From: Perkinsus olseni
Lineage: Eukaryota; Perkinsozoa; Perkinsida
Assembly: GCA_013115125.1 (NCBI GenBank)
Contig: JABANN010000543.1
Span: 1-22,277 of the forward strand
Direction of reading: 5' to 3'
Length of the DNA: 22,277 nucleotides
Below the pieces are notes generated by a model. The model was not told where the DNA came from and did not search any database. It worked only from the letters and a program-made list of their open reading frames with translations. This document shows, in pieces, positions 9,089 through 20,600 of the stretch (the stretch's first letter is position 1; every line of letters starts with the position of its first letter). A program made the position numbers and the translations under genes.

Positions 9089-11018
9089 TCACGACGGCCC
9101 TCCTGTGGTGCATGTGAGCTTCGACAAACGTCTGGCCTCGGCCACTGAGTGGGCCATGTTACTGATGTAATTCACCCATCGTCCCTGAGGCAGGGTAGGG
9201 AGTCTACGGTGCTGCTTGAAGCCACCGACGCTACCTGGAGGATATCTTTCACTACTGCCTTCTGCTGGTCTGGCTCGAGCTCGATGAAGTCCTCGGGGAA
9301 GTCAGGATCGCTAACATAGGAAGAGGGTATCTTATACTCAACTTTATGGCCATCAACTTACTCAGGCGTACAGTACTTCCTCTGCCTCTGTTTATAAGCC
9401 AATCTCTCCGCGGCAAGGGCCTTCGACTCCTTCCTGGACAGGTGCTCAACGCTAGGAGAACACGCAGCTGGGTAATGGTTGACAGCGAACTGAAACAACC
9501 CGCGACTCTCCCAGAGGACAAGCAGACGAGCGACTCACCCATTCGAGCTCTGTTATACGCTTGGCAAAGCTGACGGGAATCTTGAGCATCGCGGCAACGG
9601 CCAACGGGTCACGGCGTTTATCCTCAGGTAAGGGCTCAGGGAAGGCTTTATAGCACAACGCTAGAGTGACGACCTCCCTGAGGCTCTGCATACCTGTCAG
9701 ATGGCCTCATAGATACATGCGTGGTACCACTCACCTGGGCTGGGGTCCTCGAAGGTGATTTCATCAACTTCATCAGCAGCTATAGCTTCTGTTGCTATAT
9801 GACGATAAAGCACGCCGCCATAACCCTGTTCAAGGCTCATTACCCGAGAGCCCAGAGTTAGTCACTACTTTACCTTCTTTTGTTGGTTTGGTATTGTCAG
9901 GAACTGAGCCACCCGTACACGCCTTTTCCCGTCCTTAACGAGGGAAGGGAAGCCGTAGACAGACGCACAGCTCATCATCTGCTTCGTTACGCTGTCACGT
10001 AAGAGATAGAGAATCCATCTGAGAGATGCATAGATGAAGCAACGAAATGAAGCCGGCCCAGACCTGCCGCCGATGCTGCTGCCCTTCTGCTGTTCCTCGT
10101 CAGTCTCCGTGCACGGCAAATCAATAGTACCGCTGGCGTCGATAAACCAGAGCATGAGCCACTCCACCCGCCGCCAAAAGTCGTAAAGGCTATCTGGTAC
10201 CTGAAGACGATACCATGATCGGCATTTTGACGGGGTCTACGGGGTAACCCTGCTTTACAGTAACAAGCTCCAACGATGTTGGTATGGCTGGGTCGTCTCC
10301 TGCTGAACGCAAACCGTCCTTGAGCTTCTTCAACAGGTTATTGTCTTTACCATTCATACCCAATCGGAACGCCTTACAACCACCATAGAAAGGCTTCAAT
10401 GTCTGAAACAGGAGCCTACCCAAAAGTGCCCATGGCGGACTAGAGATTCGTACGAGAGGCGAAAAGCGAGCCGTGTGCATGCGTGCAAGAAGAGTATCAC
10501 AATGCCGCTTGTAGGCCGCCTTCATAAGCTTCTCGTTAGGCATCTGGAAGACAGCCTGTGAGGACTTCTTCACACTGATGCCTTCCTACCTTGGGATGGT
10601 CAAATCTGATACCAACACTCAAGTCGCGAGTGTCAACATCGATACGGATGGTGAAGGGAGTGAGCGCTTTCAGCCACACGAAGGACTCAGCTTCGTCGAA
10701 TGATTGATGCGCCTGCAATTCATCTACGCAATGGTATCATGGATAGCAGCAGACCAGTCTACATAAGTCGGAGGGATGCCCTCCTCTGCACCATCGAAGT
10801 GGAAGCGCACCACTTCGACCACTTCTAACTCGCATACCTGCCGAAGGATGGCTCTATCTCCGCGCATCTCTGGCGGCGAGGGTGGGTGTAATACCACTCA
10901 CCTCAGTGCTAGACTCAGCTTCCCCCACATCTTTATGCAGGATCTCACTACTAACTCGTCTCTTCTTGTTTGCCGGGCTGGCACCAGTGACTCTCTGTTT
11001 CTTAGTCGGCGCTAGCAT
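9089..11018 (-). CDS. HAT1: Histone acetyltransferase HAT1 (type B catalytic subunit)
   Basis: HAT1 acetylates Lys5 and Lys12 of newly made histone H4 before deposition. I resolved 11 exons (minus strand): 11018-10902, 10837-10763, 10712-10590, 10555-10241, 10200-10064, 10018-9874, 9825-9735, 9693-9539, 9444-9372, 9341-9235, 9184-9089. They total 1434 nt, 477 residues, slightly longer than the animal protein. Family landmarks: EWLMLWFIDASGTID (compare the human LMWFIE-ASFID region), KRRVRVAQFLTIP, the acetyl-CoA loop QKKGYGG (Q-x-x-G-x-G), and DEITFEDPSP matching the conserved DITAEDPS. The first 40 residues hold two Lys/Arg clusters (TKKQR, KKRRV) that look like a nuclear signal. Introns are 34-64 nt except one of 94, one of 41 and a doubtful one of 30 nt at 9342-9371. 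Without that last intron an in-frame TAA at 9358-9360 would end the protein about 65 residues early. Confidence 0.92.
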
Positions 11019-11475
11019 AGTGACCTTCAACGACTCAAACTGATGACAACAGCAATATCCCAGCCATCTACGCATCTTCATCAGGCGGGAGCCTTCTTGA
11101 TTGTTCTGGCCAACGTTAGACTACTCTGATGCATGGAGTAAGCGATGGTATAGTAAGCCCATCATAGGCGCAGAAAAAAGTAATGTTCGCCATAATCCGC
11201 GTATCATGATCAGCTAAGGCGGACACCGCGCTGAAGCCACATGGCGTTGAAGGGAATATACGATGAATGCCCTACCGCCCACTTCATTGAGGGATCTACA
11301 ACGCAGCGCCACTAAGAATACATCATCAGAAACAAGATAGCCACCAATGTTGACGGTGGCATCATCTGAAACGATCATCATCATGCTTACTATTGAAAGG
11401 GAGGCACAGTTGAATGAAGTAGATAATGCACGAGTTGAATTGCAAGGTGACCAAAGTGTTCAGGCAGCAGCGGAA
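11019..11475 (-). other. Spacer between the mitochondrial RNA polymerase and HAT1 genes
   Basis: These 457 nt lie between the polymerase stop and the HAT1 start, both on the minus strand. I see no credible coding frame. About 22 nt upstream of the HAT1 ATG, an AG at 11041-11040 follows TGTTGTCATC, a possible 3' splice acceptor for a leader. The gap is longer than the 130- and 61-nt gaps downstream in the same tandem array. Confidence 0.4.
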
Positions 11476-14400
11476 TCAATCGAAGAAGAAGGCAGACTCT
11501 TTAACCCTGTCTAATTGGAGATTGCCCCGCCCAGGCAACTCAGGCAACAGGAAGGAGTTGACGCCGAGCATGATGCTGAGGTCACGGTAAAGGTTGTCCA
11601 GGATCGGCTCACTATGCAGCCTGACGAACATGTCTCGTATCAGCACATTCATCTCATCAACATCACAGGCGTGCGTCCAGTAACTATCGTGTACGGCAGC
11701 GAAGGCAAGACCGTGCTTGGCGCACTCTTCCGCAGTTAGCAGCATATGAGTGCCATCGAGACTATGCACGAAGTTAGGAGGGAAGCCCATCCGTTGCTTT
11801 GTCTTGGACACCGGCATATCATCCGACTCGACATTAACCTGAACAACTTTCTGGAAAGAAGGCGCGCGAAGACGAAATCGAATCGAATCGAATCTCACTT
11901 TGACGTAACGTTGCATGGTACCATTCGTGCCTGTTACAGCAGAGGTCTGCAGAGAGACATCCACGGACGCCTGGGCCCTGTAGGGCTGTCGACAGGGCAT
12001 TCCCAACACTGGGGTCGACCAGCACACAGGCAAACCGTGGGCTGTGAGGACTCGCGATGCAACATCAAACCACTTCTTGATCTTCATGGCTTGCTCGAAG
12101 ACCTCGTCGATTGATGTAAGGACTAGCTGACTAAGATACTTTGCCATCTGCATCAGCTCATCAGCGTCGAGGGTATCCCCTACGAAGTCTTCCAACTGCT
12201 TCTTGACCTGGTCTCGGGCACCTACCATCAGTGGTGAGATAGCCCCAACCACAAAGCAGCCTACCCAAGCTGGTGACACCATAGCAAATCGTCATAACCG
12301 TCTGCTTCACCACTTTTCTCTTGAGGACCCCTAACTCTATCGCCTGCCTCGCCAAGGCATGGCCCTGGTCAGCATGCCGTTCAACCTTCTCCTTGACGAT
12401 ATTCAACACGATCATGTACACATCTTGAACCTAGCAGGTCATCCGAGGTGTCGCTATACCCGATGCCGTCGTAAAGTCGTTGCACTTACCTCAGTATTGG
12501 GCAGAACATTCACCGCTTTTGCTCCCCATTCGTCCCTCCCGAGGGCGGCATAGTGCTGCAGACCGTTGCAAGAGCCATCCTGATGTACTGAGATACCCGT
12601 CGCGTACTCCTCCGGGCCTTCAGGGTATCTCAAGGCCTCTGCCACCTACCGGGAGGGCAGCACGTGCAACGCGCGATGACGGCTCTGGACAAACCTCAAA
12701 TATGACGGCTAAGGCTTGCCAAGGGTCGTCCGCTGCCAGCCAGAATTCTGCGTTACCCAGCGGGTCCTCTGCTGCAGCCAAGATACTCTCCGTCTGGGTG
12801 TCAGTCCAGTCAACACGATCCTGCCACAACCTGCCGCGTCCCCTCTCCTTCCCTCCTCCAAGCAGCCCACCTGTAGCTTGAGCTTATCATGGCCGAACAG
12901 GTTTGCCAAGTGCAACCGAAGCCACCACCAACCACGCTCGCCGAGACGCTTCTTCTCACTGACACCCAAGTGCTCTCCTCGCTAGCGTTCACCACTGCTA
13001 TCTTACTTGAACATGAGCAGTCCACGACAAAGGTCATCCCCTTGGTGTTGAAGGTGCGGTGGCAGGGGATAGCATCGGCCACGGAAGTCTAGGTTATGCG
13101 GGAAGTACCTTCCGGCGGGTTCGAGGCAGCAAGGTGAGATGCCCCATCCTAGCCCGAAACCTACAGTCCGGTGGAGATGTTCCGGAATGCCCTAGCGCTC
13201 TTCAACTTGAGCAGGAAGGTCGGGCGGACCGACGCCAGCTTCTCGTTCTCCTTGTATGCCTTCATCACAGCCAACTTGGCTGACTTCATCGCCTTCTCGG
13301 TCAGGCCATCGCACTCTCCAGGTAAGCTGGGTATACTTAAATCGATTCTAGGAGGTATATCCCCTATTCTAAGGTCCCTTCGCCATACCTCCTCCACCAC
13401 ATCCAGTACCTGCATCAGCAACCACACTACCCTCTCCCTCCCCGATGGAAAATTAGGTCTCTGTAGTTATCCGACCGCGCGAGTGGAATGCGGAGATCAG
13501 TGTCTTCTGGTATAACTTCGGTCTGATTCCGTTGAGAAGTCACAGCTTGATACATGTCAAGATGGCTGCATGCTTCTGACTGTTGTCGCCCCTCATACAA
13601 CTTCACAGGCATTACTCTCTCATTGATCTTGAAGGGAGTCGATCCGAGGTAGTCCAAGATACGCTGAACTCTCGTCAAATCCACATGCCGGATGTCACGG
13701 GAGGTGACTCTACTCCCTGCAAAGGACGAATTCGAAGGAAAGCACCGAAGCATGGCAATTATCCCATACCCGTGAAGCGTATGAAAGGAGTCCTGTGCGT
13801 AAGGTAACCTCCTTCCCAAAACCCCTGCCAAGGATTGGGCTTGCACACTAATGGCTGGAGCTTCGTCGCCAGTAGATGAGCCGGGGATCCTTCCCTCTGG
13901 TTGGACGACGACATCGTATCATTTCCCTGATGTACAGCAGCAGCAATACTACAGTGACTAGCTCCACTCAATCTATCAAACTCGGTAATATCCCCCCCCA
14001 CCACGCAACCCTCCTAACTTACCGTCCGAAGTAGCGCATCAGCAGCCACCTTCCTGAGGCACAGCTCCCCCTGTACTTTACTTTGTCGACGCACTAGACG
14101 ATGGCGGAAGGCGCGGACGAGGACCTCCAGCCGGACAACAGTCTCCCCTCTACTGGCGTCCATGCTACTACTCACCTTGCTGTGATCACCTCCGGCATGC
14201 TTACTCTTGTAGATGTTGTATCGCTGGTTGGGCTTGGTCGTACCCTCGCCCACCAGATGGCCGAATGCTGACGACGGGTTCCTCGCGACGTCCACGATCC
14301 CAGAAGGCATGACTGGTCCTGCTGTCGGGTTGCTACCGTTGGGGGGTGTGGGGAGGTCCTGAGTGGAGGAACGAAGGTTTGACAAGGCCTCTGCCACGAC

Positions 14401-16374
14401 GCTCTAGCGGAGTGCAAGTAGTATTCTAAGGGAGCATAAACCCCAGTCCGCTAGTAACACTTGAATCACCTTATTCTTTGAAGCTTCACAGTTAGCATCT
14501 CCGACCCAGCGCCTCAGCGCAAGTTAATCGGCGTGTTCGATTCAGTTCATTTGCTACACTCCCCGGGAAAAGAGGCACTATTTTCGGTAAAGAGGCAAGT
14601 ACCACGACGATCCTCTGTTGCTGTTGAGAAAATTCACCACCAGAGTGGACCGATAATCTGGCTGACCAGTTCTTACCGTTAAAGCCGACAATTCATCGTA
14701 GTCTTCTTGCCCATCTTCATCCACTTGCTCTTCCTCAACGATAGTTATGCTATTGAATGATTGGTCGGCAGAAAACGCCGCTGTGGCCGACTCAGCCTCA
14801 GTAGCGGACCCATGCCTCATCGCTGTCTGCCACCCAAGCATGCACATCCCGAGCAGCCCTATCTCACTACCTTATCCATGCGTGCCTCCTCACTGAGCTC
14901 CATCTTACAAGCATGGTAATCTCCATGCACGAATGCTTCAGCCATTAAAGTGCGCACCAACACTACTCCGACACGGACCTGCTCGCCGGAAGGATAGCTT
15001 ATCGTAGGGCATGGTCCAGTACACAGCCCTGCTGACTGACCTTTTCGATGGTATCCCAGTCTTGATCGGGCCCCAGCTTGGACTCCATCATCCTTTGCAG
15101 CTGTCGTGTTTGGCTGAGAACTGGCCTGCCATCAGCCGCTGCTGCCTCGTTGCTAGCCTCGAGTAGCCTCCGCATACGGAGTTCTGAGGACACACTCAAA
15201 TTCGCCAAGTTTACAGCAGACAAGTACAGCGAAAACACCAAGGAAAAGGGAGACGTGCACATTGCACAGTACAACGTAAGTTATCCCGAAGCGGCGGCAG
15301 CGAGTGCCTTGCGCCGGCCCCCCTTTATCAACCCCCTACTTCCGTGTAGGTTCTCCAGTCTCCGGCGGTTGAGTTCGAAATTGACTTGACTTCCCACTTG
15401 AGAGCACACATTAGTGACGGGGCAGGAATACACTCGTACAGGAAGCTCTTCTACCTTCCCCGCACGAGCGTTCCAATGCCTATCAAACCAGCAAGTGTTT
15501 GGCAATGGCCCCAAGAACATCAAGAGAAGCCCTACCGTAATGTCTCTGTGGCGCGGTCATGCGCCTCTTGTACGACACCATCAGAGCCTCGAGGAGCGGC
15601 AAAGGGATGGCGACCACTGCTTGGGGTACACAGCATGCTGATGACGTTGCGTACGGTAACCACAGAGACCAAGCTCAGCTCTTCAGAGCTCAGAGTTGAT
15701 AGAAAAGGGTGCAAATCCCTAGATTTGCCCAGCCTATTAGCCAGAAGCCGACACCATGACATCCACACTGACTTGTCCGTCAGAGAATCGGTCACCTTCC
15801 CCTGCTTGCTCAGTTGACTGATATAATCCTCATATTCAGCCATTGCCTGCCTAGTGGTCTCGTACTCGATCACTGCTTGCCGTCTCCTCAATACACACTC
15901 GTATGTATCGACATAGCCCGGTTGAGCTCGAACACAGTACTGAGCACCCTCACCGTATAGCGTGTCCCTGACAGCTCTCAGCCAGCCAGCTTCATCCGGC
16001 TCATCAGCGGACATGGGAGGCAGGCCATCCACCAGCAAGAGACCATCATCGTTCGGTTCTGCCAAAATGTCTTCGAAAAGTATACCGTTTTTACATAGGA
16101 AATCGTCAGCTTCCAGTATCGACTCGGTTAGTCTCAGCACATCAGCTGGGCCAGGGGAGTCCAGTACAGGCAGCGCCCGGCCAGACTTCAATTCCTGCAT
16201 CGCTGCAAACTGGTCACGACAGTCTAGCAAATCGTCCAAGGCCGCCGAGAGGATGTCGGGCACTCGAGGCTTGTGGGCCCTCATGGACAGCCATCGCCTC
16301 GACAATGCAATCGCTGAGCCTCGTGTTAGCGATACTAGGCGGTTCGGAAGGGGAGTGTGAATTATAAGAGCCAT
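11476..16374 (-). CDS. RPO41: Mitochondrial DNA-directed RNA polymerase (T7-type, POLRMT/Rpo41 family)
   Basis: A single-subunit polymerase that transcribes mitochondrial DNA. Landmarks in order: [17 protein letters not shown], then (after a 206-nt intron, 13410-13615) [27 protein letters not shown] with [30 protein letters not shown]; motif [19 protein letters not shown] with a catalytic Asp; motif [21 protein letters not shown] (split by a 43-nt intron, 12222-12264); the QPYR region; [19 protein letters not shown]; motif [10 protein letters not shown] with the second catalytic Asp; and the family C-terminus ending [14 protein letters not shown] is nearly as in animal POLRMT. The ATG at 16374 is preferred over an upstream one because it gives a basic, hydroxylated presequence ([18 protein letters not shown]). 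Exons of the N-terminal domain between about 15530 and 13850 are only partly resolved. Introns I placed are mostly 43-59 nt. Confidence 0.93.
11851..11898 (-). other. 48-nt stop-free intron with an AATCG microsatellite
   Basis: Within the polymerase gene, a GTGAGA donor and a pyrimidine-rich CCAG acceptor bound 48 nt without stop codons, so the frame also reads straight through it. The insert would fall between the QPYR region and the PNFVHSLD motif, where the family has only a loop. It carries a run of about four AATCG units (11875-11894). I call it an intron because of the splice signals and pyrimidine tract, but retained reading would simply add 16 residues. Confidence 0.6.
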
Positions 16375-17695
16375 TAACAGGCACGTAAAACGCAACTGAG
16401 CTGATGGGTAGACGGTCTTTTCGCCTCCAAGCTTCACCGCCTCGATGTTATCTCAAATTGATCACGTCGTGGGCGAGCGCGCTTGACGAAAGGCTTTGCG
16501 TTCGCCCCAGTAATCGATAGAGCAACATGGTCGTTGCAGATATAACTCGTTTAAGTTCCCCAATCCTTCCCATCCTGAATGGGCAGTCCCACCAAGATGC
16601 CATGGCATGTTTTCGTTCTTTTCAGCCCAGCCCAACGACGGCAAGAGCCTGGTGTAGACGGACTTAGGCTGAACGGTAGCTGGGCAACAACTCATTGTTT
16701 CACAGTTTGCACGCTTCAAGGCAGTGCCCTATCCGGCGTGCCCTTTGGCGGAGAATGGACCCTTCTTTCCGCAGCTGTCTTAGTCTAAGACTCTTAGAGA
16801 AGATCCGCTCCCGCCTCCCTCGAAGTGCATCGGTAGTGTTCTGGCTTAGGATTGATGCGGGGAAAGTTCATCCTCTCTCGAGTGGGCATGGGAGCTGGAT
16901 TGAGTCTACTTGTAGTACGAGGTGTAATCGGATTGCATGTCGACAAGTACGTTCTCTTTGGCGTCCGGAAGATTCTCTTTTCTGCCATGGTCGGATAAAG
17001 GAGTACCACATTCTCGACATCTCGTACGCCCGCTGTTATCCGCGCATATAGTAATATAGAGATCGTAGATCTGTTGACGTCACGGCCAGCGGCACTCTCG
17101 TCGTGCTTGGTCATACTCTCGGATGGTAGTACAGGTGAAACGCTGCAACGACTCAGTGGAAGTAAATGAACGTAATTTAATCACGGCCGGAAGTGCGGGG
17201 GTGACGTATACGCCACTCCTCTGGCATTCATTGTGTTGACGGTCATACCGCACCAACCGAAATTCAGGGGTCCTTGCCGCGTGTAATATTGATTGATACG
17301 TCGGCCAAGGTCTGGTACTCCCAGGCCCTACTCAGCGCCGTGGCGGGTTCCGAACTGTCTCCATACAATAAGTTCTGACGTGCTCACGGTTCAGCATCGG
17401 CATCTCGAGGCTGCGGTGACCTTACATCGCCGCCCACTGGGGGGACTGGCCTACAAAGGCAATTTAACGCACTTCACTTCCCTAAGTCCGTGTATAGCTA
17501 CCAGTCGCTGTATCCGAGGTGCTCACAACCTTCCCCGCGCTAACCCACATCGTGTAAGCCAGTGAAAGTACTGTCTCTGGAGCGACCTCGGTATGCACTG
17601 GCGTTAGTCACAACCTGCTAGGTGGTATACGACCCCTCTCGGAACATGGATCCTAATATATCTACTTAGCAGTGTTTTAATGGCTCTGGCCTTCC
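16375..17695. other. Divergent spacer between polymerase and BRE1, with unresolved protein-like frames
   Basis: About 1.3 kb lies between two outward-facing starts and should hold the promoters of both genes. It also holds frames that look partly coding on both strands. On the plus strand, 16524-16780 could be spliced across a 54-nt GT-AG intron (16651-16704) to give either a Pro-rich string ending ENGPFFPQLS or a basic string continuing to 17051. On the minus strand, a 64-residue basic ORF (MAEKRIFRTPKRTYLS and on) starts at 16988, and a second frame contains ENMPWHLGGTAHSGWEGLG near 16590. They overlap, so at most one is right. I recognise none. From about 17115 to 17695 I see nothing coding. 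Confidence 0.35.
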
Positions 17696-20600
17696 ATGCC
17701 ACCACCCCTATCGCCCGGCAGTAGTAGGGGATCTCGTTCCCGCTCGCCTTCCAATACACCTTCGATTAAACGTCGAAGAAGAGGTGGTACCAGCAGTAGT
17801 GATGACGCAGGGAGCGCTTCCAGTCCTAATCCAGCGACTACCAACTCAGGAGTCACTCATACCATCGGGGTAGTAGTGGTAGTGGTTAGTAGTTGGGATA
17901 GTAATAGTAGTAGTACCGGCAATGATATTAGTGATGAGTATCGGCGACCCGTTGCGGCAGTCCGGGTTTTCCTGGCCTAGCATCGGCTTAGATCGTTCGC
18001 TGGACGTTCTCCGTAGATGTCTTTTGCTCGCAGGCCGGTGGTGTAGTTATCGAGTCCCGCGACAGCATCATGGAAGATAGCTTGACTCCGCAGATCCTAT
18101 TGAGAATGGTACGAGTGTAGGCATCACGACATCACGGCCTTTCATCTGTCCTCTCCCAATAGAACTCCCAGTTGAAAACAAGGCTCATCCAGCATCGGCA
18201 GGATTATAGTAAATTAGAGAAGACCTGCAAGCAGATGGAAGAGGAGCTGGCCAACGCTAGTGTGTTGAAGAACGTGTAAGGGCGAGTCAGGAGTGATACC
18301 CTATAGCAACTCGTTCTAGATGGCTGCGTGTTGCCAAAGCCTTCGATATCGAGGCAGATGAAGCCCAACTGCTGGTGTCAAGTGATCTTATTGATGAGGT
18401 AGTATGCTCAGAGTCAGGAGGGCTCTCCGACCCTCGACGACTATAGTTTATCAGCACTATGGTAGCTTCGGTAGCAGTAGGCTTGGAATCCTGCGTTCTT
18501 TTATCGGCTACATGAAGTGGCTAGTGATGGCCCACCCTCAGGTTATTGGTCAACTCCGATCGCATGCCGGATCATCCGCAGTAGTGAGGTCGTCCAAGCT
18601 CGAGGCTAAGGCGGATACGGAGAAGGATAGAGCTGATAAATTAGAGAACGAACTGGAGGATGCACAATTCGAGAAGAATGTGATACGACGTTGCAGTCGA
18701 TCGTTGGGTGGCCCAGGAGCAACACTGACGGCTCACTTGCTTGGAGAGCATCGCCAATAGCTGCCATCAATGTAGTTACTAGTGAAGCAAGTAGTGCGGC
18801 TAAGACATCAACTCAATCCGGACCGTATGAATATATTGAACCCTGAGGAGGGGTCAGCAGAGGAAGGTAGTAGGGATGGCGGGGTGCGGACCAGGGATGA
18901 GGCCTATCGACGATCTCTGGCCAAAGCTCGGTCCTACGTTCGTCTTTCTCCTCTCTCTTCAAACGTGCTTATCTCGAGTGTCTCGGGTTCGTGCTCGCAT
19001 CTTCGAGCGTCATTCAGCGGCCGTACCGGCGTTGGCGAGGTCGGAGAGGGAACGGCGAGAGTTGATGGATGAAGTGGATCGTCTGAGGACACAGCTAACG
19101 GTAGTCCGCAGGCTGTGCCATCAATAATCCCACCAAGTACACATTAGATGCTTTCTGCCCGAGAGTCGACCTCATGCACGGCCCTGCAGGATTCCCTCAG
19201 TGCTGTAATACGGCGCTACTACGTATTCTTCTGTCACGTCCGTCGTTCTCCCTCCAGATGAAGCGTGATCGAGACGTCTGGCGGGACAGGGCGGCCAAAC
19301 TAGAGACTGACCATAATGTAGTGTCTGGTTCGGGCGTGAGCCGCGATAGAAAGTCTTTCTATGCCAGTCGAAAATCGAGCACCTCCAACAGAAGTTGAAC
19401 GATGCACAGAAGATCGGCAACTCTTGTTCAGGTGGGGTGTGAAGGCGAGAAAAGTAAACTGTAGTCGAGGGGTATGACACTTTCTTCTTGTCAGATGTCA
19501 TGCAGGAGAGGCTCATGCGAGCAGCGTCTGAGGTCGGCAATCTGAAGGCAGAAGTGACCAAGTTGAAAGCAGGTTCGCCGCCCGAGTTGCTGTTATCGTT
19601 TTTCTCACCTGGTTATTTCCTGTCAGATTGTGATGCATCGGTTGCAGTCAATAAGGCCCGCGAAGAACGTTATAAAGTCATGGAGGAGTTTTTCTCGACG
19701 TAGTTGTGCGCGGGCCTATACACCCGAAGATGGTCGCTTACTTATAGGTATCAGACTGACCTTGACGCGCGGCAAGAAGAGAGTCGGAACCTTCATGACG
19801 CTGAGAAGGAGGCGACCGCTAAAGCGCAGAAGATGGAGGAGGAGCGGCGAGAAGATATGCGGAAGGTAGTTGAAGGAAGTTGACCGGACCTCGGGAGAAG
19901 ATGAATCACAGATTGAACGCCTTGAGGAGGAAAGAGCTGTCCTTAAGGAACAGAAGCAGTGCCGATGCGTAGCATCCAATGAGTCACTCAAAAGCATTTG
20001 TCACAAGATGGCCAGCTCTCTGGTCAAGACGCAAGTCGATCTCGAAGTAGGCCATGCTGCTTGAGCGGATTTCGTTTGCATGTCGTCATGGTTACCAGTA
20101 TAAGACTAGCGAGTTGGACCGGATACAGCAGTTGTTGGATACCGAACAGAAGCACAACAATAAGCTGAAGGAGAGGATGGCGACTCTGCGGAAGCAGGTT
20201 GATGTGAGGCTTCGGATGCCACTTGCAATTTGTGAGCTTGCGAGTCGCGAGATCAACAGCGAATCCATCTCAGACTGTCGTTTCGGGCGTTGACGATCAC
20301 AAGTCTGAGTTTTCTCGATTGTCTCAAGCGGCCAAGGTGAGGGCGTTGGCAACTGTGACGGGTGAAGTTCGGATGGATCAGGTGCAAGAGCTCCAGAACG
20401 CTCGTGTTGTGGATAACTACTGGGACGCTCTTCGGCAGAAAAATGAGAGCTTGGGGATTATTCAACGGCTGGTAGGGCAACTCTGTGTGGAATGTCGAAG
20501 CTATCCGCTCAGACGGAAGAAAGAGACGCCTTGCGGAAGCATGTACAGGTTTTGGAGTCGGCCCACAGGCAGGCTACTGGGGCCTCAATGCAAGAGGCTC

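Noticed and set aside
11746-12114. 122-residue plus-strand frame
   Set aside because: It mirrors the polymerase exons that carry QPYR and PNFVHSLD and has no likeness of its own.
15962-16360. 132-residue Ser-rich plus-strand frame
   Set aside because: It is the complement of the well-supported first polymerase exon, and Ser-rich strings are usual for such antisense frames.
9089-16374. Many frame changes and stops in HAT1, the polymerase and the helicase, first taken as pseudogenes or sequencing indels
   Set aside because: Removing short GT-AG segments restores the frame and conserved motifs every time; in HAT1 all 11 exons add up to an exact open frame.
11476-16374. T7-like RNA polymerase as sign of an inserted phage or a linear plasmid
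   Set aside because: Its motifs match the mitochondrial POLRMT family, it has spliceosomal introns and a presequence-like start, and no phage or plasmid genes lie nearby.
17293-17565. 90-residue plus-strand frame upstream of BRE1
   Set aside because: It starts at a non-ATG codon and has no motif or coding-like composition.
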